Part shown: positions 52,049 to 61,078 of the stretch, one piece after another
How the letters are laid out: each line of letters begins with the position of its first letter
Numbering within the stretch: the first letter of the stretch is position 1
Assembly (NCBI RefSeq): GCF_009497655.1
Contig: NZ_CP023317.1
Span: 3,439,501-3,503,500, forward strand
Length of the DNA: 64,000 bases
Source of the DNA: Priestia megaterium
GTDB lineage: Bacteria; Bacillota; Bacilli; Bacillales; Bacillaceae_H
Direction of reading: 5' to 3'
Translations under genes and position numbers: made by a program
Notes under the pieces: model-generated
The model's database searches: none
Told to the model about the DNA's origin: nothing
The model's input: the letters and a program-made list of their open reading frames with translations, nothing else

Positions 52049-52330
52049 TCATAGTCTAACTCTTACTTCCGTACCATCTGTAGCTTTGACATCTACTAGC
52101 ACCATCCCCTTATGTTTCTTTAGTTCCTTGACGATAGGCTTTAGCACACTTTTATCTATTAGCGGAAAAGTAAAGTTCAGCTCTTTTCTTTTAAAATGTT
52201 CTTTTGTCCATTTATCTATATGCTTCTGGATAAATTTCGAAAAAGCAACGCTAATAGCAACGTTTAAAAGAGCATATGGAATTGGGATACTAAACCGAAC
52301 TTCTTTGGTTTTCACTTTTACATGAATCAT
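52049..52330 (-). CDS. Small hypothetical protein of the DUF2089 operon
   Basis: About 93 residues beginning MIHVKVKTKEVRFSIPIPYA, with an amphipathic middle and a C-terminal KGMVLVDVKATDGTEVRVRL. The end resembles the GQIVDIKSANGDTVSVIIE end of the preceding protein, so the two may be related. It starts 10 bases after that gene's stop. Function unknown. Confidence 0.65.
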   Translation of the reverse strand: MIHVKVKTKEVRFSIPIPYALLNVAISVAFSKFIQKHIDKWTKEHFKRKELNFTFPLIDKSVLKPIVKELKKHKGMVLVDVKATDGTEVRVRL

Positions 52331-52340
52331 AAGCGCACCG

Positions 52341-52730
52341 TTATTCAATGATGACTGAAACGGTATCTCCGTTCGCCGATTTAATATCAACAATCTGGCC
52401 ATCTAACTCGTTTTCAATTGCTTCAACAATCAGGTTTATGTCTATATCTTTTACATATTTTTCTGATTGAGGAATACTTGCTGCGATGCTGTGTCCAGCC
52501 ATTAATACCAGCTTGACAAGCTTTATTGGCAAATTAACCTTCACATTATCATTTTCAGTTGAAACAACTCGAATTTTCAACGTTTTATCTAAATACGCAT
52601 TCGGTTTCTTCAAAAGCTTATTGCCTGTTTCTTCTTTTTCTTTTAATACTTGAATCAGTTCTGATCCCTTTTCTGCATCAATTTTTCCTTCTTGAACCAT
52701 TGTTAACACTTTTGTAATTTCCTCTTTCAT
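52341..52730 (-). CDS. SHOCT-like domain protein
   Basis: A 129-residue protein. The N-terminal KVLTMVQEGKIDAEKGSELI is a SHOCT-like helical segment, followed by a basic strand region and VNLPIKLVKLVLMAGHSIAA. AGGGGG lies 7 bases before the ATG at 52730. Middle gene of a three-gene operon led by the DUF2089 regulator. Proteins of this sort are often envelope-stress accessories; the role here is not known. Confidence 0.7.
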   Translation of the reverse strand: MKEEITKVLTMVQEGKIDAEKGSELIQVLKEKEETGNKLLKKPNAYLDKTLKIRVVSTENDNVKVNLPIKLVKLVLMAGHSIAASIPQSEKYVKDIDINLIVEAIENELDGQIVDIKSANGDTVSVIIE

Positions 52731-52741
52731 AGACAATCCCC

Positions 52742-53107
52742 CTATTCTTCTTTTAAGAGCTTGATGGCTTCTTCTGCTGTAATTTCACCATTTTCTAACA
52801 TAGACACAACTTTTTTCTCGTCTACTTCGTTTTTCTTCTTTTCTACATATCCAAGAGATGAAATGATGTCAGTCAGCTTTCCGCGAACAGTTGGGTACGA
52901 AACGCCCAGTTCTTTCTCAACTTCTTTGATATTTCCTCTGCATGTTAAAAACACTTCTACAAAATGAAGCTGATCACTCGATAAAGATGCCAGCTTAGAT
53001 AATTCAAACTCATTTTCAATCGTCGTGTGACAATGGCTGCACTGTAGCTTTGTAATTTTTAACGTTTCACTGCAGACAGGACAATTTGTAAGTACTTTAT
53101 AAGCCAT
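52742..53107 (-). CDS. DUF2089 zinc-ribbon/HTH protein
   Basis: A 121-residue protein of family DUF2089: a zinc ribbon formed by CPVC and CSHC (about 8-30), then a helix-turn-helix region with GNIKEVEKELGVSYPTVRGK, and a C-terminal SHOCT-like EITAEEAIKLLKEE. It is probably the transcription regulator of the operon it heads. AAGGAG stands 8 bases before the ATG at 53107. Confidence 0.82.
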   Translation of the reverse strand: MAYKVLTNCPVCSETLKITKLQCSHCHTTIENEFELSKLASLSSDQLHFVEVFLTCRGNIKEVEKELGVSYPTVRGKLTDIISSLGYVEKKKNEVDEKKVVSMLENGEITAEEAIKLLKEE

Positions 53108-53351
53108 AATCAAATCTCCTTCTTTTAGTTAATTTGATTATATAACAATTATTTAATATTAAAAACAATAAAATTAAATAATTTTAAATAAAAAATTAAA
53201 TATAATAATTTATACTTCAAAAAAATCAATAAAATATTTTAAATCACGCACAATGAAAACTAATAAATATTTGCTGAATTAGATGCTTGAGGTTTAAAAA
53301 GACACATACAGCTATACAAAAAAGAGTACCTTAAAACCTTCCCCAAACCTA

Positions 53352-53386
53352 AAAAAACACAGACCATACAATGGTCTGTGTTTTTT
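53352..53386 (-). terminator. Terminator of the DHA2 efflux gene
   Basis: AAAAAACACAGACCAT / ATGGTCTGTGTTTTTT, a near-perfect 15-bp stem directly after the stop codon, with T-run. Confidence 0.8.
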
Positions 53387-53387
53387 A

Positions 53388-54833
53388 TTAATGCGCTTTT
53401 TGTTCAACATTAACTCTCTTGATAAAGAACGAGATCACTAATCCAACAATGGAAACAATAATCGCAAAGACGAATGCATGTTGAACACCGTTGGTAAAGG
53501 CAAGAACTTGGTTTAATGGATCCATTTTATCTGACACCGTCTCAAGGAAGCTTCTTGAACCTGATGACAGAATCGAGATTCCAACAGCTGTTCCGATTGC
53601 TCCAGAAACCTGCTGCAAGGTGTTCATAATCGCTGTTCCATGCGGGTACAGCTCTGGTGGAAGCTGGTTTAAACCATTTGTTTGAGCTGGCATCATAATC
53701 ATCGAAATGGCAATCATAAGCGCAATGTGTAACCCAATGATAAACCCTGTTGACGTTTCCAGCGTTACGGTTGAAAAACCATACATGGTGCCGACTACAA
53801 TCAAAAGACCAGGAATAACTAGCCATTTGGGACCAAAACGGTCAAATAATCCGCCCATAACCGGTGAAAGAATTCCGTTAATCACTCCTCCTGGAAGAAG
53901 CATTAGGCCAGCGGCAAAGGTTGATAAAGCTAATGATGTTTGTAAGTACAGGGGTAAAATCATCATGGCAGACAGTAGTACCATCATGCAGACTAGAATT
54001 AATAAAAGACCAATTGTAAACATTGGATACTTAAAGGCTTTAAGGTCTAACATTGGCTCTTTCATCTTCGTTTGACGAATAGAGAATGCAACTAGTGCAA
54101 CAGTTCCAATCACAAGAGTTAGAATAACCTGTAGACTTCCCCAGCCCCCGCCTTCTCCAGCGCTGCTAAATCCAAATACAATTCCTCCAAAACCTATTGT
54201 TGAAAGAACAACAGAAATCATATCGATTTTTGGCTTTGTTGGTGTGGTAACGTTCTGCATAAAGAAAGCTCCAAACACCAAGGCAACCACTAATAATGGA
54301 AGTGAAATCCAGAAAATCCAGTGCCACGTTAATGTTTTTAAGATTAAGCCTGATACAGTTGGTCCAACAGCTGGAGCAAACATAATAACAAGGCCAATGA
54401 TCCCCATTGACTTTCCACGCTTATGCGGTGGAATAATAACAAGAATCGTGTTGAACATAAGCGGTAAAAGCAAAGCTGTTCCCACGGCTTGCACGACACG
54501 GGCAATCATTAGTACCCCAAACGTTGGTGCGATAGCGGCAATAAATGTTCCGATAATCGAGCAGATTAGCGATGCTATAAAAAGCTGTCTCGTCGTAAAC
54601 CGCTGAAGAATAAAACCTGAAATAGGTACCAGAATTCCTAACGTTAATAGATATCCTGTTGTTAGCCATTGTGCCGTTGTTTCGTGAATACCAAAGCCTG
54701 AAATTAGCTCTTTTAACGCCATATTTAGCGCTGTTTCACTAAATAAGCCGATAAACCCGGCAATAAGAAACGACGTAATAATCGGCAGCACTTTGATGTT
54801 AGAGCCTTCGGCTGCTGTTTGTTGATTACTCAT
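53388..54833 (-). CDS. MFS drug exporter, DHA2/EmrB type
   Basis: A 481-residue, 14-helix major facilitator. Motif A/B-like segments LQRFTTRQLFIASLICS and ARVVQAVGTALLLPL, and motif C-like GLVIMFAPAVGPTVSGLI mark proton-driven drug antiporters of the EmrB/QacA (DHA2) group. Monocistronic, with a strong terminator and ribosome site AGAGAGGAAG. Substrates are unknown. Confidence 0.88.
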   Translation of the reverse strand: MSNQQTAAEGSNIKVLPIITSFLIAGFIGLFSETALNMALKELISGFGIHETTAQWLTTGYLLTLGILVPISGFILQRFTTRQLFIASLICSIIGTFIAAIAPTFGVLMIARVVQAVGTALLLPLMFNTILVIIPPHKRGKSMGIIGLVIMFAPAVGPTVSGLILKTLTWHWIFWISLPLLVVALVFGAFFMQNVTTPTKPKIDMISVVLSTIGFGGIVFGFSSAGEGGGWGSLQVILTLVIGTVALVAFSIRQTKMKEPMLDLKAFKYPMFTIGLLLILVCMMVLLSAMMILPLYLQTSLALSTFAAGLMLLPGGVINGILSPVMGGLFDRFGPKWLVIPGLLIVVGTMYGFSTVTLETSTGFIIGLHIALMIAISMIMMPAQTNGLNQLPPELYPHGTAIMNTLQQVSGAIGTAVGISILSSGSRSFLETVSDKMDPLNQVLAFTNGVQHAFVFAIIVSIVGLVISFFIKRVNVEQKAH

Positions 54834-54882
54834 ATTAAATTGTCTTCCTCTCTTTTACGTACTCTTTTTGATAAATTTTTTT

Positions 54883-55032
54883 CTATCTCAATGATAAGTT
54901 GATTAGCAGACAAACGATACATACCGATATAAAGATTAGTAATAAGTTTAAGACATTGTGCTGATTAAGCTTTTTCCTTCTCTTCTCTTTTGACCGGATT
55001 GCTTTTTGTCTTCTAAATTCGTTTCTTTCCAC
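54883..55032 (-). CDS. 49-residue basic single-pass membrane protein
   Basis: The frame gives MERNEFRRQKAIRSKEKRRK followed by KLNQHN and a hydrophobic segment VLNLLLIFISVCIVCLLINL ending SLR. It thus has a strongly positive N-terminal half and one C-terminal membrane helix, predicted N-in. GAGAGAGG lies 5 bases before the GTG at 55032; an ATG at 55050 is an alternative. It resembles small basic membrane peptides that interact with larger membrane complexes. Not recognised. Confidence 0.5.
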   Translation of the reverse strand: MERNEFRRQKAIRSKEKRRKKLNQHNVLNLLLIFISVCIVCLLINLSLR

Positions 55033-55368
55033 AGATACCTCTCTCTCCATTTCATTTCTAAATTACGTATGTAAACTGTTTCCCATTTATGTATATGCTT
55101 TTTCAATAAGCAAGATAGAACTAAAAAATGAAAAGAGGAAAGGCACATATTTATACCATTCCCCTGCACAAAGGAAAAATGAATTTCCACTTTGTATACC
55201 AGGAATATTGTAACACATCTATAAGTACTGTTTCTATCTAAAATATACTAAATAATGATATCTATATACCTAACTTAGTGCCCTGTGACAATTAAAATTT
55301 GTTTCTGTTATTTCATTAGCAATGACGTATATAGTCATTTTTGAATGTAATAGAAGTTCTGTTTATGT

Positions 55369-55902
55369 TCATTGGCTACTATGTATATTCTCTGCTTCAT
55401 AACGTAATTTATAAAAATCCTGAACGAATGTGTTTTCTTCTAAAATGGATTCTTTCATTTTACGTAAAGTTCTTTTTCCTACACGACGGTCAAGCATACA
55501 CAATATTTTTATTAACATATCATTCGACTTTAAAGATAATTCAATTGGTGAATTAAAATATTCCTCCAAAGCAGAAAAGAAATCATATTGTGCATAAATG
55601 CCTTCCGTTTTTAATTGTTCTTGAGCTTGTTCTTGGATTGCTCGATTATTAAAAACATTATCATAAGTAAAATCGTCTAACTGAATACGAATATCTCTTT
55701 CTCTATAATATTCTTCTTTTTCAGCAGTAATCGTACACATATTTAACATTTCTACTTTATCAACAGTTATGACAGCCCTACCTAACTGGTCATGTGCTTT
55801 TCGATAATTAATCACTTGAAAATCTACTCTTGAATGCAAAGATTCGCATACAAAACTCAGTAAACGTTTCTTTGCTTTGCTCCATTTTGGATGATACAGC
55901 AA
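55369..55902 (-). CDS. SF0329-family protein
   Basis: A 177-residue paralogue of the protein at 30480-31034: WSKAKKRLLSFVCESLHSRV at the start and LDRRVGKRTLRKM ... FYKLRYEAENI at the end align without large gaps. No signal peptide or catalytic motif. It stands alone between intergenic stretches. Two family members in one window, each near gene debris, suggest an accessory rather than core role. Confidence 0.7.
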   Translation of the reverse strand: MLYHPKWSKAKKRLLSFVCESLHSRVDFQVINYRKAHDQLGRAVITVDKVEMLNMCTITAEKEEYYRERDIRIQLDDFTYDNVFNNRAIQEQAQEQLKTEGIYAQYDFFSALEEYFNSPIELSLKSNDMLIKILCMLDRRVGKRTLRKMKESILEENTFVQDFYKLRYEAENIHSSQ

Positions 55903-55984
55903 TAAACTCCCTCCCTTTCAACCTATTAAATTTTACCATTATAACATATCTGTGGTAGTAGAAAAGAAGTATATGCAAGAATTA

Positions 55985-56020
55985 AAAGAGCAAACTCTCT
56001 TACACGTGAGTTTGCTCTTT
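55985..56020 (-). terminator. Terminator of the 565-residue MFS gene
   Basis: AAAGAGCAAACTC / GAGTTTGCTCTTT, 13-bp perfect stem with a 10-nt loop. Confidence 0.75.
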
Positions 56021-56051
56021 CTCTTCTTCATTCAAATTTCTTAAGTTTAAC

Positions 56052-57749
56052 TTATTGTCCTATATCCTTCATCCTTTTAAGAGCTTTTCTATATTCTTGA
56101 TCTCTCATATGCAGCATTTTATCAGGAGAAGGTTTAGGCTGGCCAAACTTTTTCAAAGCTTCTCTATACTCGCTGTCACCAATGACTCCATTCGAAACAA
56201 TCTCTTTAGGCGAACGCTCAAAAACGGGAGTAGCTTTTTTACTGTGAACCTTTTCGGTACTCGGCTTTTCTTTATTTTTTTCTTTATCATGCGACTTATG
56301 AGCCAGCTTGTGTCCCTTACCTGTTAAAAACATCAAAAACGAGAGAATGAATACCACAATGCTCAATACACACGAAAACGTAGAAAAGGTATGATACGTA
56401 ATGATTTCAGATTTTACATGTAGAGATTGCGTGAAATTTTCTTTACTAGCCACCTGGCTCTCTGCACTTACCGTTGCAAGGTGATCTTTATACACCTTTG
56501 CAAAAACAATACTGCTGATTACAGGAATGACCGCAGATACTGTCACTCGTATAAATTGAACCGTGACCATCCGAGGGACTAAGCTTGGTAGTGGTCCGCC
56601 TAAAGCAGCACCCATCAGACCTGCAGCGACTGTGAATCCTACTCCTGCGATTAAAGCGGCAAAGCTGATAATAAAGAGAAAAGCTGAAGCATGACCGTCC
56701 ACATACATCCACTGTATGTTTACTCCCATAATAATGACGGCTCCTATAATACCTAATACGCCCGGCCCGACTTTATCATATAATACGGCACTTAATATGG
56801 CTGCAATTACTATCCCGGCAAAAAGCCCGATATAGATCAGTGACATCTCTCCTTTATCAAAACCAGATTCACTTTTAAGCAATCCTTGTAGGGATAAAAG
56901 AGTGAGACTCATACTAATATTTCCTATAACAGCGATTAAGATAGCGAGAGCTGGTTTTCGAGAAGCCACTAATCGAAAGGGAATTAAAGGATTTTTAATA
57001 TGCCATTCTGCTATAAATAAAAAACATAAAAAAATGATGCTTCCTACTATGCCTATCCATACATAAGTAGATGCCCATCCTGATTTTTGGAGATTAAGTA
57101 ATGTAAACGTAATAAATGCAGTAACCATAAACATTAACGCTGCACCGATGATGTCAAATGGTTCATGATGTTTTTGCTGTTGCTTGGCATGATCATTTGT
57201 TAAAAATTTGTAGCTAAAACCTATTCCCAGTAAGGAAAGTACGGCCGCTATATAAAATAACCATCTCCAGTGTCCGTAGCTTTTCACTAACATTCCGAGA
57301 AAAATACCCACAACGCTAGAGCCATAAAATCCGCCAATAAGAATCAGTAATGCCAAGTTCCGTTTCTGAATCGGAAAAGAAAGAACCAGCATTGGAATCA
57401 TCATCATAAGTGCTAAACCCGTTCCTATCCCTTGTAAAAAACGACCAATTCCCATTCCTAAGAAGCTGTTAGAAGCAATACTTACGATAGCTCCTATAAG
57501 AAACAAACACATCGAAAGAACATAATTCCTTCTCTCCCCTAACTTGTGTCGAAGGATAGGTCCAAACGGAATACAAAATGCAAAGCTTATAACCCCTATT
57601 AAAACCGGTGTTATCGAAATATAAGATTGATTGTGAAACGTTTGTTGGAGAATGTCACGTATAGAATTTAATGACGTGTTTAACATTAAACCAGGACCAA
57701 TAGCTAAAACTGCCAGTAAGGAAATCCCCCAGTGTTTTTCTATTTTCAT
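56052..57749 (-). CDS. MFS transporter with a charged repeat tail
   Basis: A 565-residue, 14-helix MFS protein of the DHA2-like group with RFLQGIGTGLALMMMIPMLV in the motif region. Unusual is a cytoplasmic tail of about 90 residues (from about 475) rich in Lys and Glu, ending in two copies of an EYR(E/K)ALK(K/R) motif (DSEYREALKKFGQ and DQEYRKALKRMKDIGQ). It is encoded just downstream of a TetR gene and is probably the exporter under its control. Confidence 0.85.
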   Translation of the reverse strand: MKIEKHWGISLLAVLAIGPGLMLNTSLNSIRDILQQTFHNQSYISITPVLIGVISFAFCIPFGPILRHKLGERRNYVLSMCLFLIGAIVSIASNSFLGMGIGRFLQGIGTGLALMMMIPMLVLSFPIQKRNLALLILIGGFYGSSVVGIFLGMLVKSYGHWRWLFYIAAVLSLLGIGFSYKFLTNDHAKQQQKHHEPFDIIGAALMFMVTAFITFTLLNLQKSGWASTYVWIGIVGSIIFLCFLFIAEWHIKNPLIPFRLVASRKPALAILIAVIGNISMSLTLLSLQGLLKSESGFDKGEMSLIYIGLFAGIVIAAILSAVLYDKVGPGVLGIIGAVIIMGVNIQWMYVDGHASAFLFIISFAALIAGVGFTVAAGLMGAALGGPLPSLVPRMVTVQFIRVTVSAVIPVISSIVFAKVYKDHLATVSAESQVASKENFTQSLHVKSEIITYHTFSTFSCVLSIVVFILSFLMFLTGKGHKLAHKSHDKEKNKEKPSTEKVHSKKATPVFERSPKEIVSNGVIGDSEYREALKKFGQPKPSPDKMLHMRDQEYRKALKRMKDIGQ

Positions 57750-57806
57750 ACCACAATTCCTTTCTGCCTTTCATGATTGTAAAATATCTTTATTTGAACA
57801 AACTAA

Positions 57807-57838
57807 AAAATAAAGCTTCAGTAAGGAAGCTTTATTTT
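57807..57838 (-). terminator. Terminator between tetR and the MFS gene
   Basis: AAAATAAAGCTTC / GAAGCTTTATTTT, 13-bp stem with a 6-nt loop. It overlaps the last codons of tetR and implies the MFS gene has its own start point in 57750-57806 or is expressed by read-through. Confidence 0.6.
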
Positions 57839-58447
57839 ATTTTCTAAACCTGCCACTCGAATTGGCCCTAGAAGAGTTAAACGGGTTAATTTATCAGCCA
57901 TAAATGCAGGGCTAAATTTCATATCGCTTTCTAACCAAGAACAAATGACACCTATATGAGCTGATGTAATATAGCTAATCAGGATATCTTTAGGAATATC
58001 CAGTCCATCCTCTTCTTCTCCAATCGAAGAGATTAGCTCTCCGTACACTCTTTTCTTTACAATTTCCGTCATATGACTTCTGAATTGAGGCAATCCTCGG
58101 TCACTTAGCATGACTTTAAAATAATCCGCGTGTTCGTAGATGAATTCAAAAAGCTTTAAAAAAGAAACAGACTCATCTTTTTCTTCCACTTCTGAGGAAA
58201 CCTCGTTATTTTGTTTAGGCTTTACTTGCTCTATTAGCTCTTCTAGAACTTCATTCATAATCTGAACAAGAAAGTCTTGCTTATCTTGATAATGTAAATA
58301 AAATGTTCCTCGCGTTAATTCCGCTTTTTCCGTAATTTCTTGAATCGTAATGGACGTGACATCTTTCTCCTTAAGAAGTTCGACTAAAGCGTCTCTTAAG
58401 TATTTATTTGTTCTTTTTATCCTAGGATCTACTTTTTTTTTAGTCAT
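57818..58447 (-). CDS. TetR-family regulator
   Basis: A 209-residue regulator. The helix-turn-helix (about 12-58) reads LVELLKEKDVTSITIQEITE, then KAELTRGTFYLHYQDKQDFL. The rest is an all-helical ligand-binding domain with an acidic insertion (SSEVEEKDESV). It precedes the MFS exporter gene on the same strand and probably represses it. A degenerate inverted repeat with GATA/TATC arms lies at about 58483-58502 in its promoter. Confidence 0.85.
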   Translation of the reverse strand: MTKKKVDPRIKRTNKYLRDALVELLKEKDVTSITIQEITEKAELTRGTFYLHYQDKQDFLVQIMNEVLEELIEQVKPKQNNEVSSEVEEKDESVSFLKLFEFIYEHADYFKVMLSDRGLPQFRSHMTEIVKKRVYGELISSIGEEEDGLDIPKDILISYITSAHIGVICSWLESDMKFSPAFMADKLTRLTLLGPIRVAGLENKIKLPY

Positions 58448-58733
58448 AGTTGATCTCCTTGTATCACTTTTATTAAGACATACGATAGACTATTTAAACT
58501 ATCCTGTATCGTCAACATACATTTTATACATAATGTAAACTAATGAACATCATGTATATTAAGTCTCACAAAGTATTGCCAATCTGTCAATATCAAAAAT
58601 TGGGTAGCGTTAAAACATTCGTTAGACATGGATTGAGTGAACTCAAGAGTGTAATCTTTTGTAAAAACGTTCAAAAGAAATGGTATTAGAAATGAAGGAA
58701 TAGTAAAAATTGATATTATGGAGGTGTTTTCTT

Positions 58734-58928
58734 ATGAAAAAGTTTGAAGTAACGTTTCATTTAATCAATGGTGAAATCAGTCATATAGTTGAAACTAAAT
58801 CACTTATTCGTGCAAAGAACTACATACAATATAGATTTGAAGATAAAAGTAAAGTATTGGACTTAGCAAATGACTTGGTACTCGTTAAAAGCAGCGTTCA
58901 ATACTTTACCGTAGCTGAAAAAGAATAA
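58734..58928 (+). CDS. 64-residue hypothetical protein
   Basis: MKKFEVTFHLINGEISHIVE start, alternating beta-strand pattern and a C-terminal LVKSSVQYFTVAEKE. TGGAGGTG lies 8 bases before the ATG at 58734, which decides the start over an in-frame ATG at 58710. A small soluble beta-rich protein, possibly of a family that includes other 60-70-residue Bacillus proteins. Not recognised. Confidence 0.6.
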   Translation: MKKFEVTFHLINGEISHIVETKSLIRAKNYIQYRFEDKSKVLDLANDLVLVKSSVQYFTVAEKE

Positions 58929-58978
58929 GTAATGATATAAAAGGGATAAATGATCGAGTATGAATGGCTTGTTACACC

Positions 58979-59064
58979 GCTGTTAATTTCCATGCAAGGC
59001 TTCGCTTTTCGCAGGCGGCAAGTGAGTCTGCAGGAGTCTTTCGCCTTGCTATCCAATTAACGGC
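58979..59064. repeat. REP-like imperfect palindrome
   Basis: An 86-bp inverted repeat with nested arms: GCTGTTAATT / AATTAACGGC at the ends and GCAAGGC / GCCTTGC inside. The middle (CGCTTTTCGCAGGCGGCAAG) resembles the widespread Bacillus intergenic repeat with CGCTTTCCGCGGGCGGCAAG, as I recall it. No coding signal. Probably a REP/MITE-type element with a long folded RNA. Confidence 0.6.
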
Positions 59065-59098
59065 TACAAGCACCTACATTCACCCTCATAATAAAAAA

Positions 59099-59122
59099 AT
59101 CCGAACAGTTTATCGTTCGGAT
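59099..59122 (-). terminator. Terminator of chaB
   Basis: ATCCGAAC / GTTCGGAT, 8-bp stem with an 8-nt loop and a seven-residue T-run on the minus strand. Confidence 0.7.
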
Positions 59123-59159
59123 CTTCCTTCCACTAAACTACTTTTAAGCTCTTTTCTCG

Positions 59160-59357
59160 CTATTTTTTCACCCAGTTATCATTACTATTTTTTTTGTACT
59201 TTGTTTTCACTGCATTCCACGCAACTTTATGCGCCGTAGCTTCTTCTTTGTATTCGTCACTCGCTGAGTTAAATGCTTCTTTATAAATTTCCTGAGCATG
59301 ATGAGGAAGGTTATCTTTTACTCCATCAGGCAATTCTTTTAATGAATTGTAAGGCAT
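59160..59357 (-). CDS. chaB: ChaB-family protein
   Basis: A 65-residue protein matching the ChaB family over its length: MPYNSLKELPDGVKDNLPHH, then EIYKEAFNSA and HKVAWNAVKTKYKK. ChaB was first named as a regulator of the ChaA cation antiporter in E. coli; in Bacillus its role is unclear and no chaA is nearby. AAGGAGG precedes the ATG. Confidence 0.87.
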   Translation of the reverse strand: MPYNSLKELPDGVKDNLPHHAQEIYKEAFNSASDEYKEEATAHKVAWNAVKTKYKKNSNDNWVKK

Positions 59358-59464
59358 ATAGTATTCCTCCTTGAAAACGTCTTTTACTACTGATTTACCT
59401 GTTCTTAATGAGTATAAACATTTAATAAACTCTGAAAACGAATGGGAGTTTTGACTCTATAAAA

Positions 59465-59496
59465 AAGAACAGCACCTCTCTAGGAAGCCTGTTCTT
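59465..59496 (-). terminator. Terminator of the GH32/GH13 operon
   Basis: AAGAACAG / CTGTTCTT with inner partial pairing, followed by six T residues on the minus strand, 14 bases past the GH32 stop codon. Confidence 0.7.
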
Positions 59497-59509
59497 CAAG
59501 TGAATCTAA

Positions 59510-61024
59510 TTATCCTTTAAACATCAGCGGGGAAACGCCCTTACTTAAGTTCCATTTGCTTAAGGTAATCAATTCAATTTCTTGATCAGCAAAGAAACAA
59601 ATACCTTTTGCATTTTCTACAGGATAGATTCTGCTCGTCATCACTTTCTCGCCTTCATTAATAAAAACTTCAATGGACGATTTATCGACAAAGAGATGAA
59701 GATGCAGGTGGTTATCATTTAATCCAACAGGTGCTTTTCTTACTCCTCCATCACCTTCACCTGAGTTATCGCGATTAAAGATAAACAAACTTTCTAATCT
59801 ATCATAGGTTAAAAGCGTTTCTTGGTGAGTTTCGTTATCTGTTCGCAATTTCACTCCGAATTTTGAAGCGGCTTTTGCGTTAATTTTCACTTCAAGTTCG
59901 TAACAATCACCTGAAATACCTGCAAGTTCTTGTTCTCCACTAACGATAATATTTTTATACTGCACGTGATGTTGACGAAGCTGCTTAAGCTCTGGAATTG
60001 GTTTACTAATTATGTTCCCTTGTTTAATAGAAAGCTCACGCGGAATAGTCATTGCTCCTGCCCAATTGTATTTTTGTTCAGGCATGCAGCTTTCCCACAT
60101 AGCCATCCACGCTATCATAATTCGTCTGCCATGTTCATCTTCTGTTGTTTGAGGAGCATAAAAGTCAAACCCGTAGTCTAAAAGTTGAAAATCTTCATGT
60201 TGAAGCAGCCCCGTTTTATAGTCTAATTTTCCTTTTATATATCCAGCTTGATGTAAGTTATGATAGAGATCTCCTTCTGGTTTTACTCCTTGAGGCGACA
60301 TGACAAGCACGTCCTGTCCGTCGAGACTAAAAAGATCTGGACATTCCCACATAAAACCAAGATTCCCTTGGCTTTTGGCCATTATATTTATAAACTCCCA
60401 ATCCATTAGATCTCTTGAACGATACAAAAGAACTTGGCCCTCATGATCCTTCGTGCGTGATCCAAGAACACAATAATAATAGTCATCTTTCTTCCATACT
60501 TTTGGATCTCTAAAATGATCAGGGTGAATATTCCCTTCAGGCACTGAATCAATAACTGGGTTTTGAACTGCTTTATTAAAATGAACGCCGTCTTCGCTTA
60601 CAGCAAGACACTGAACTTGTCGTAAGTCCGTATCATAGTTAGCTCCCGTCCACACATTCCCTGTATACATGGCATAAAGCTTTCCATCTTTTTCAACTGC
60701 ACTTCCTGAAAAGCATCCATCTTGGTCATATTCTTCACTCGGAGCAAGAGCAATAGGGAGATGTTCCCAATGAGTGAGATCTCTACTTTTTATATGCCCC
60801 CAAAACATTGGCCCCCACTCGGGAGAATATGGATGATGCTGATAGAATAAATGATACTCACCTTTGTAAAAGCAAAATCCGTTCGGGTCATTCATCCAAT
60901 ATGCCGGTGTAGACACATGGTATTGTAATCGCCAATAATTCTGATTAACAGCCTCCTGCTCGTTTAACACACTCTTCATTGCCTTTGAGATTTTTTCTTG
61001 ATGTTGATTTTTTAATGTTTTCAA
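59510..61024 (-). CDS. sacA: GH32 sucrose(-6-phosphate) hydrolase
   Basis: A 504-residue beta-fructosidase. The nucleophile Asp lies in YWMNDPNGFCFY, the transition-state stabiliser in HFRDPKVW and the acid/base Glu in WECPDLFSL; a C-terminal beta-sandwich (about 360-500) follows. No signal peptide, so it acts inside the cell on imported sucrose, sucrose-6-phosphate or short fructans. It follows the GH13 gene by 54 bases in a LacI-controlled operon. No PTS gene is visible in the window. Confidence 0.9.
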   Translation of the reverse strand: MKTLKNQHQEKISKAMKSVLNEQEAVNQNYWRLQYHVSTPAYWMNDPNGFCFYKGEYHLFYQHHPYSPEWGPMFWGHIKSRDLTHWEHLPIALAPSEEYDQDGCFSGSAVEKDGKLYAMYTGNVWTGANYDTDLRQVQCLAVSEDGVHFNKAVQNPVIDSVPEGNIHPDHFRDPKVWKKDDYYYCVLGSRTKDHEGQVLLYRSRDLMDWEFINIMAKSQGNLGFMWECPDLFSLDGQDVLVMSPQGVKPEGDLYHNLHQAGYIKGKLDYKTGLLQHEDFQLLDYGFDFYAPQTTEDEHGRRIMIAWMAMWESCMPEQKYNWAGAMTIPRELSIKQGNIISKPIPELKQLRQHHVQYKNIIVSGEQELAGISGDCYELEVKINAKAASKFGVKLRTDNETHQETLLTYDRLESLFIFNRDNSGEGDGGVRKAPVGLNDNHLHLHLFVDKSSIEVFINEGEKVMTSRIYPVENAKGICFFADQEIELITLSKWNLSKGVSPLMFKG

Positions 61025-61078
61025 CCGATTTCTCCCTGCCTTTCTCTACGTGAATGAGTTACGTGTGATAAAAAGAGA

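Noticed and set aside
51681-55354. Similarity between 51681-51732 and 55303-55354
   Set aside because: About 77% over 52 AT-rich bases; suggestive of shared debris but too short and biased to define an element.
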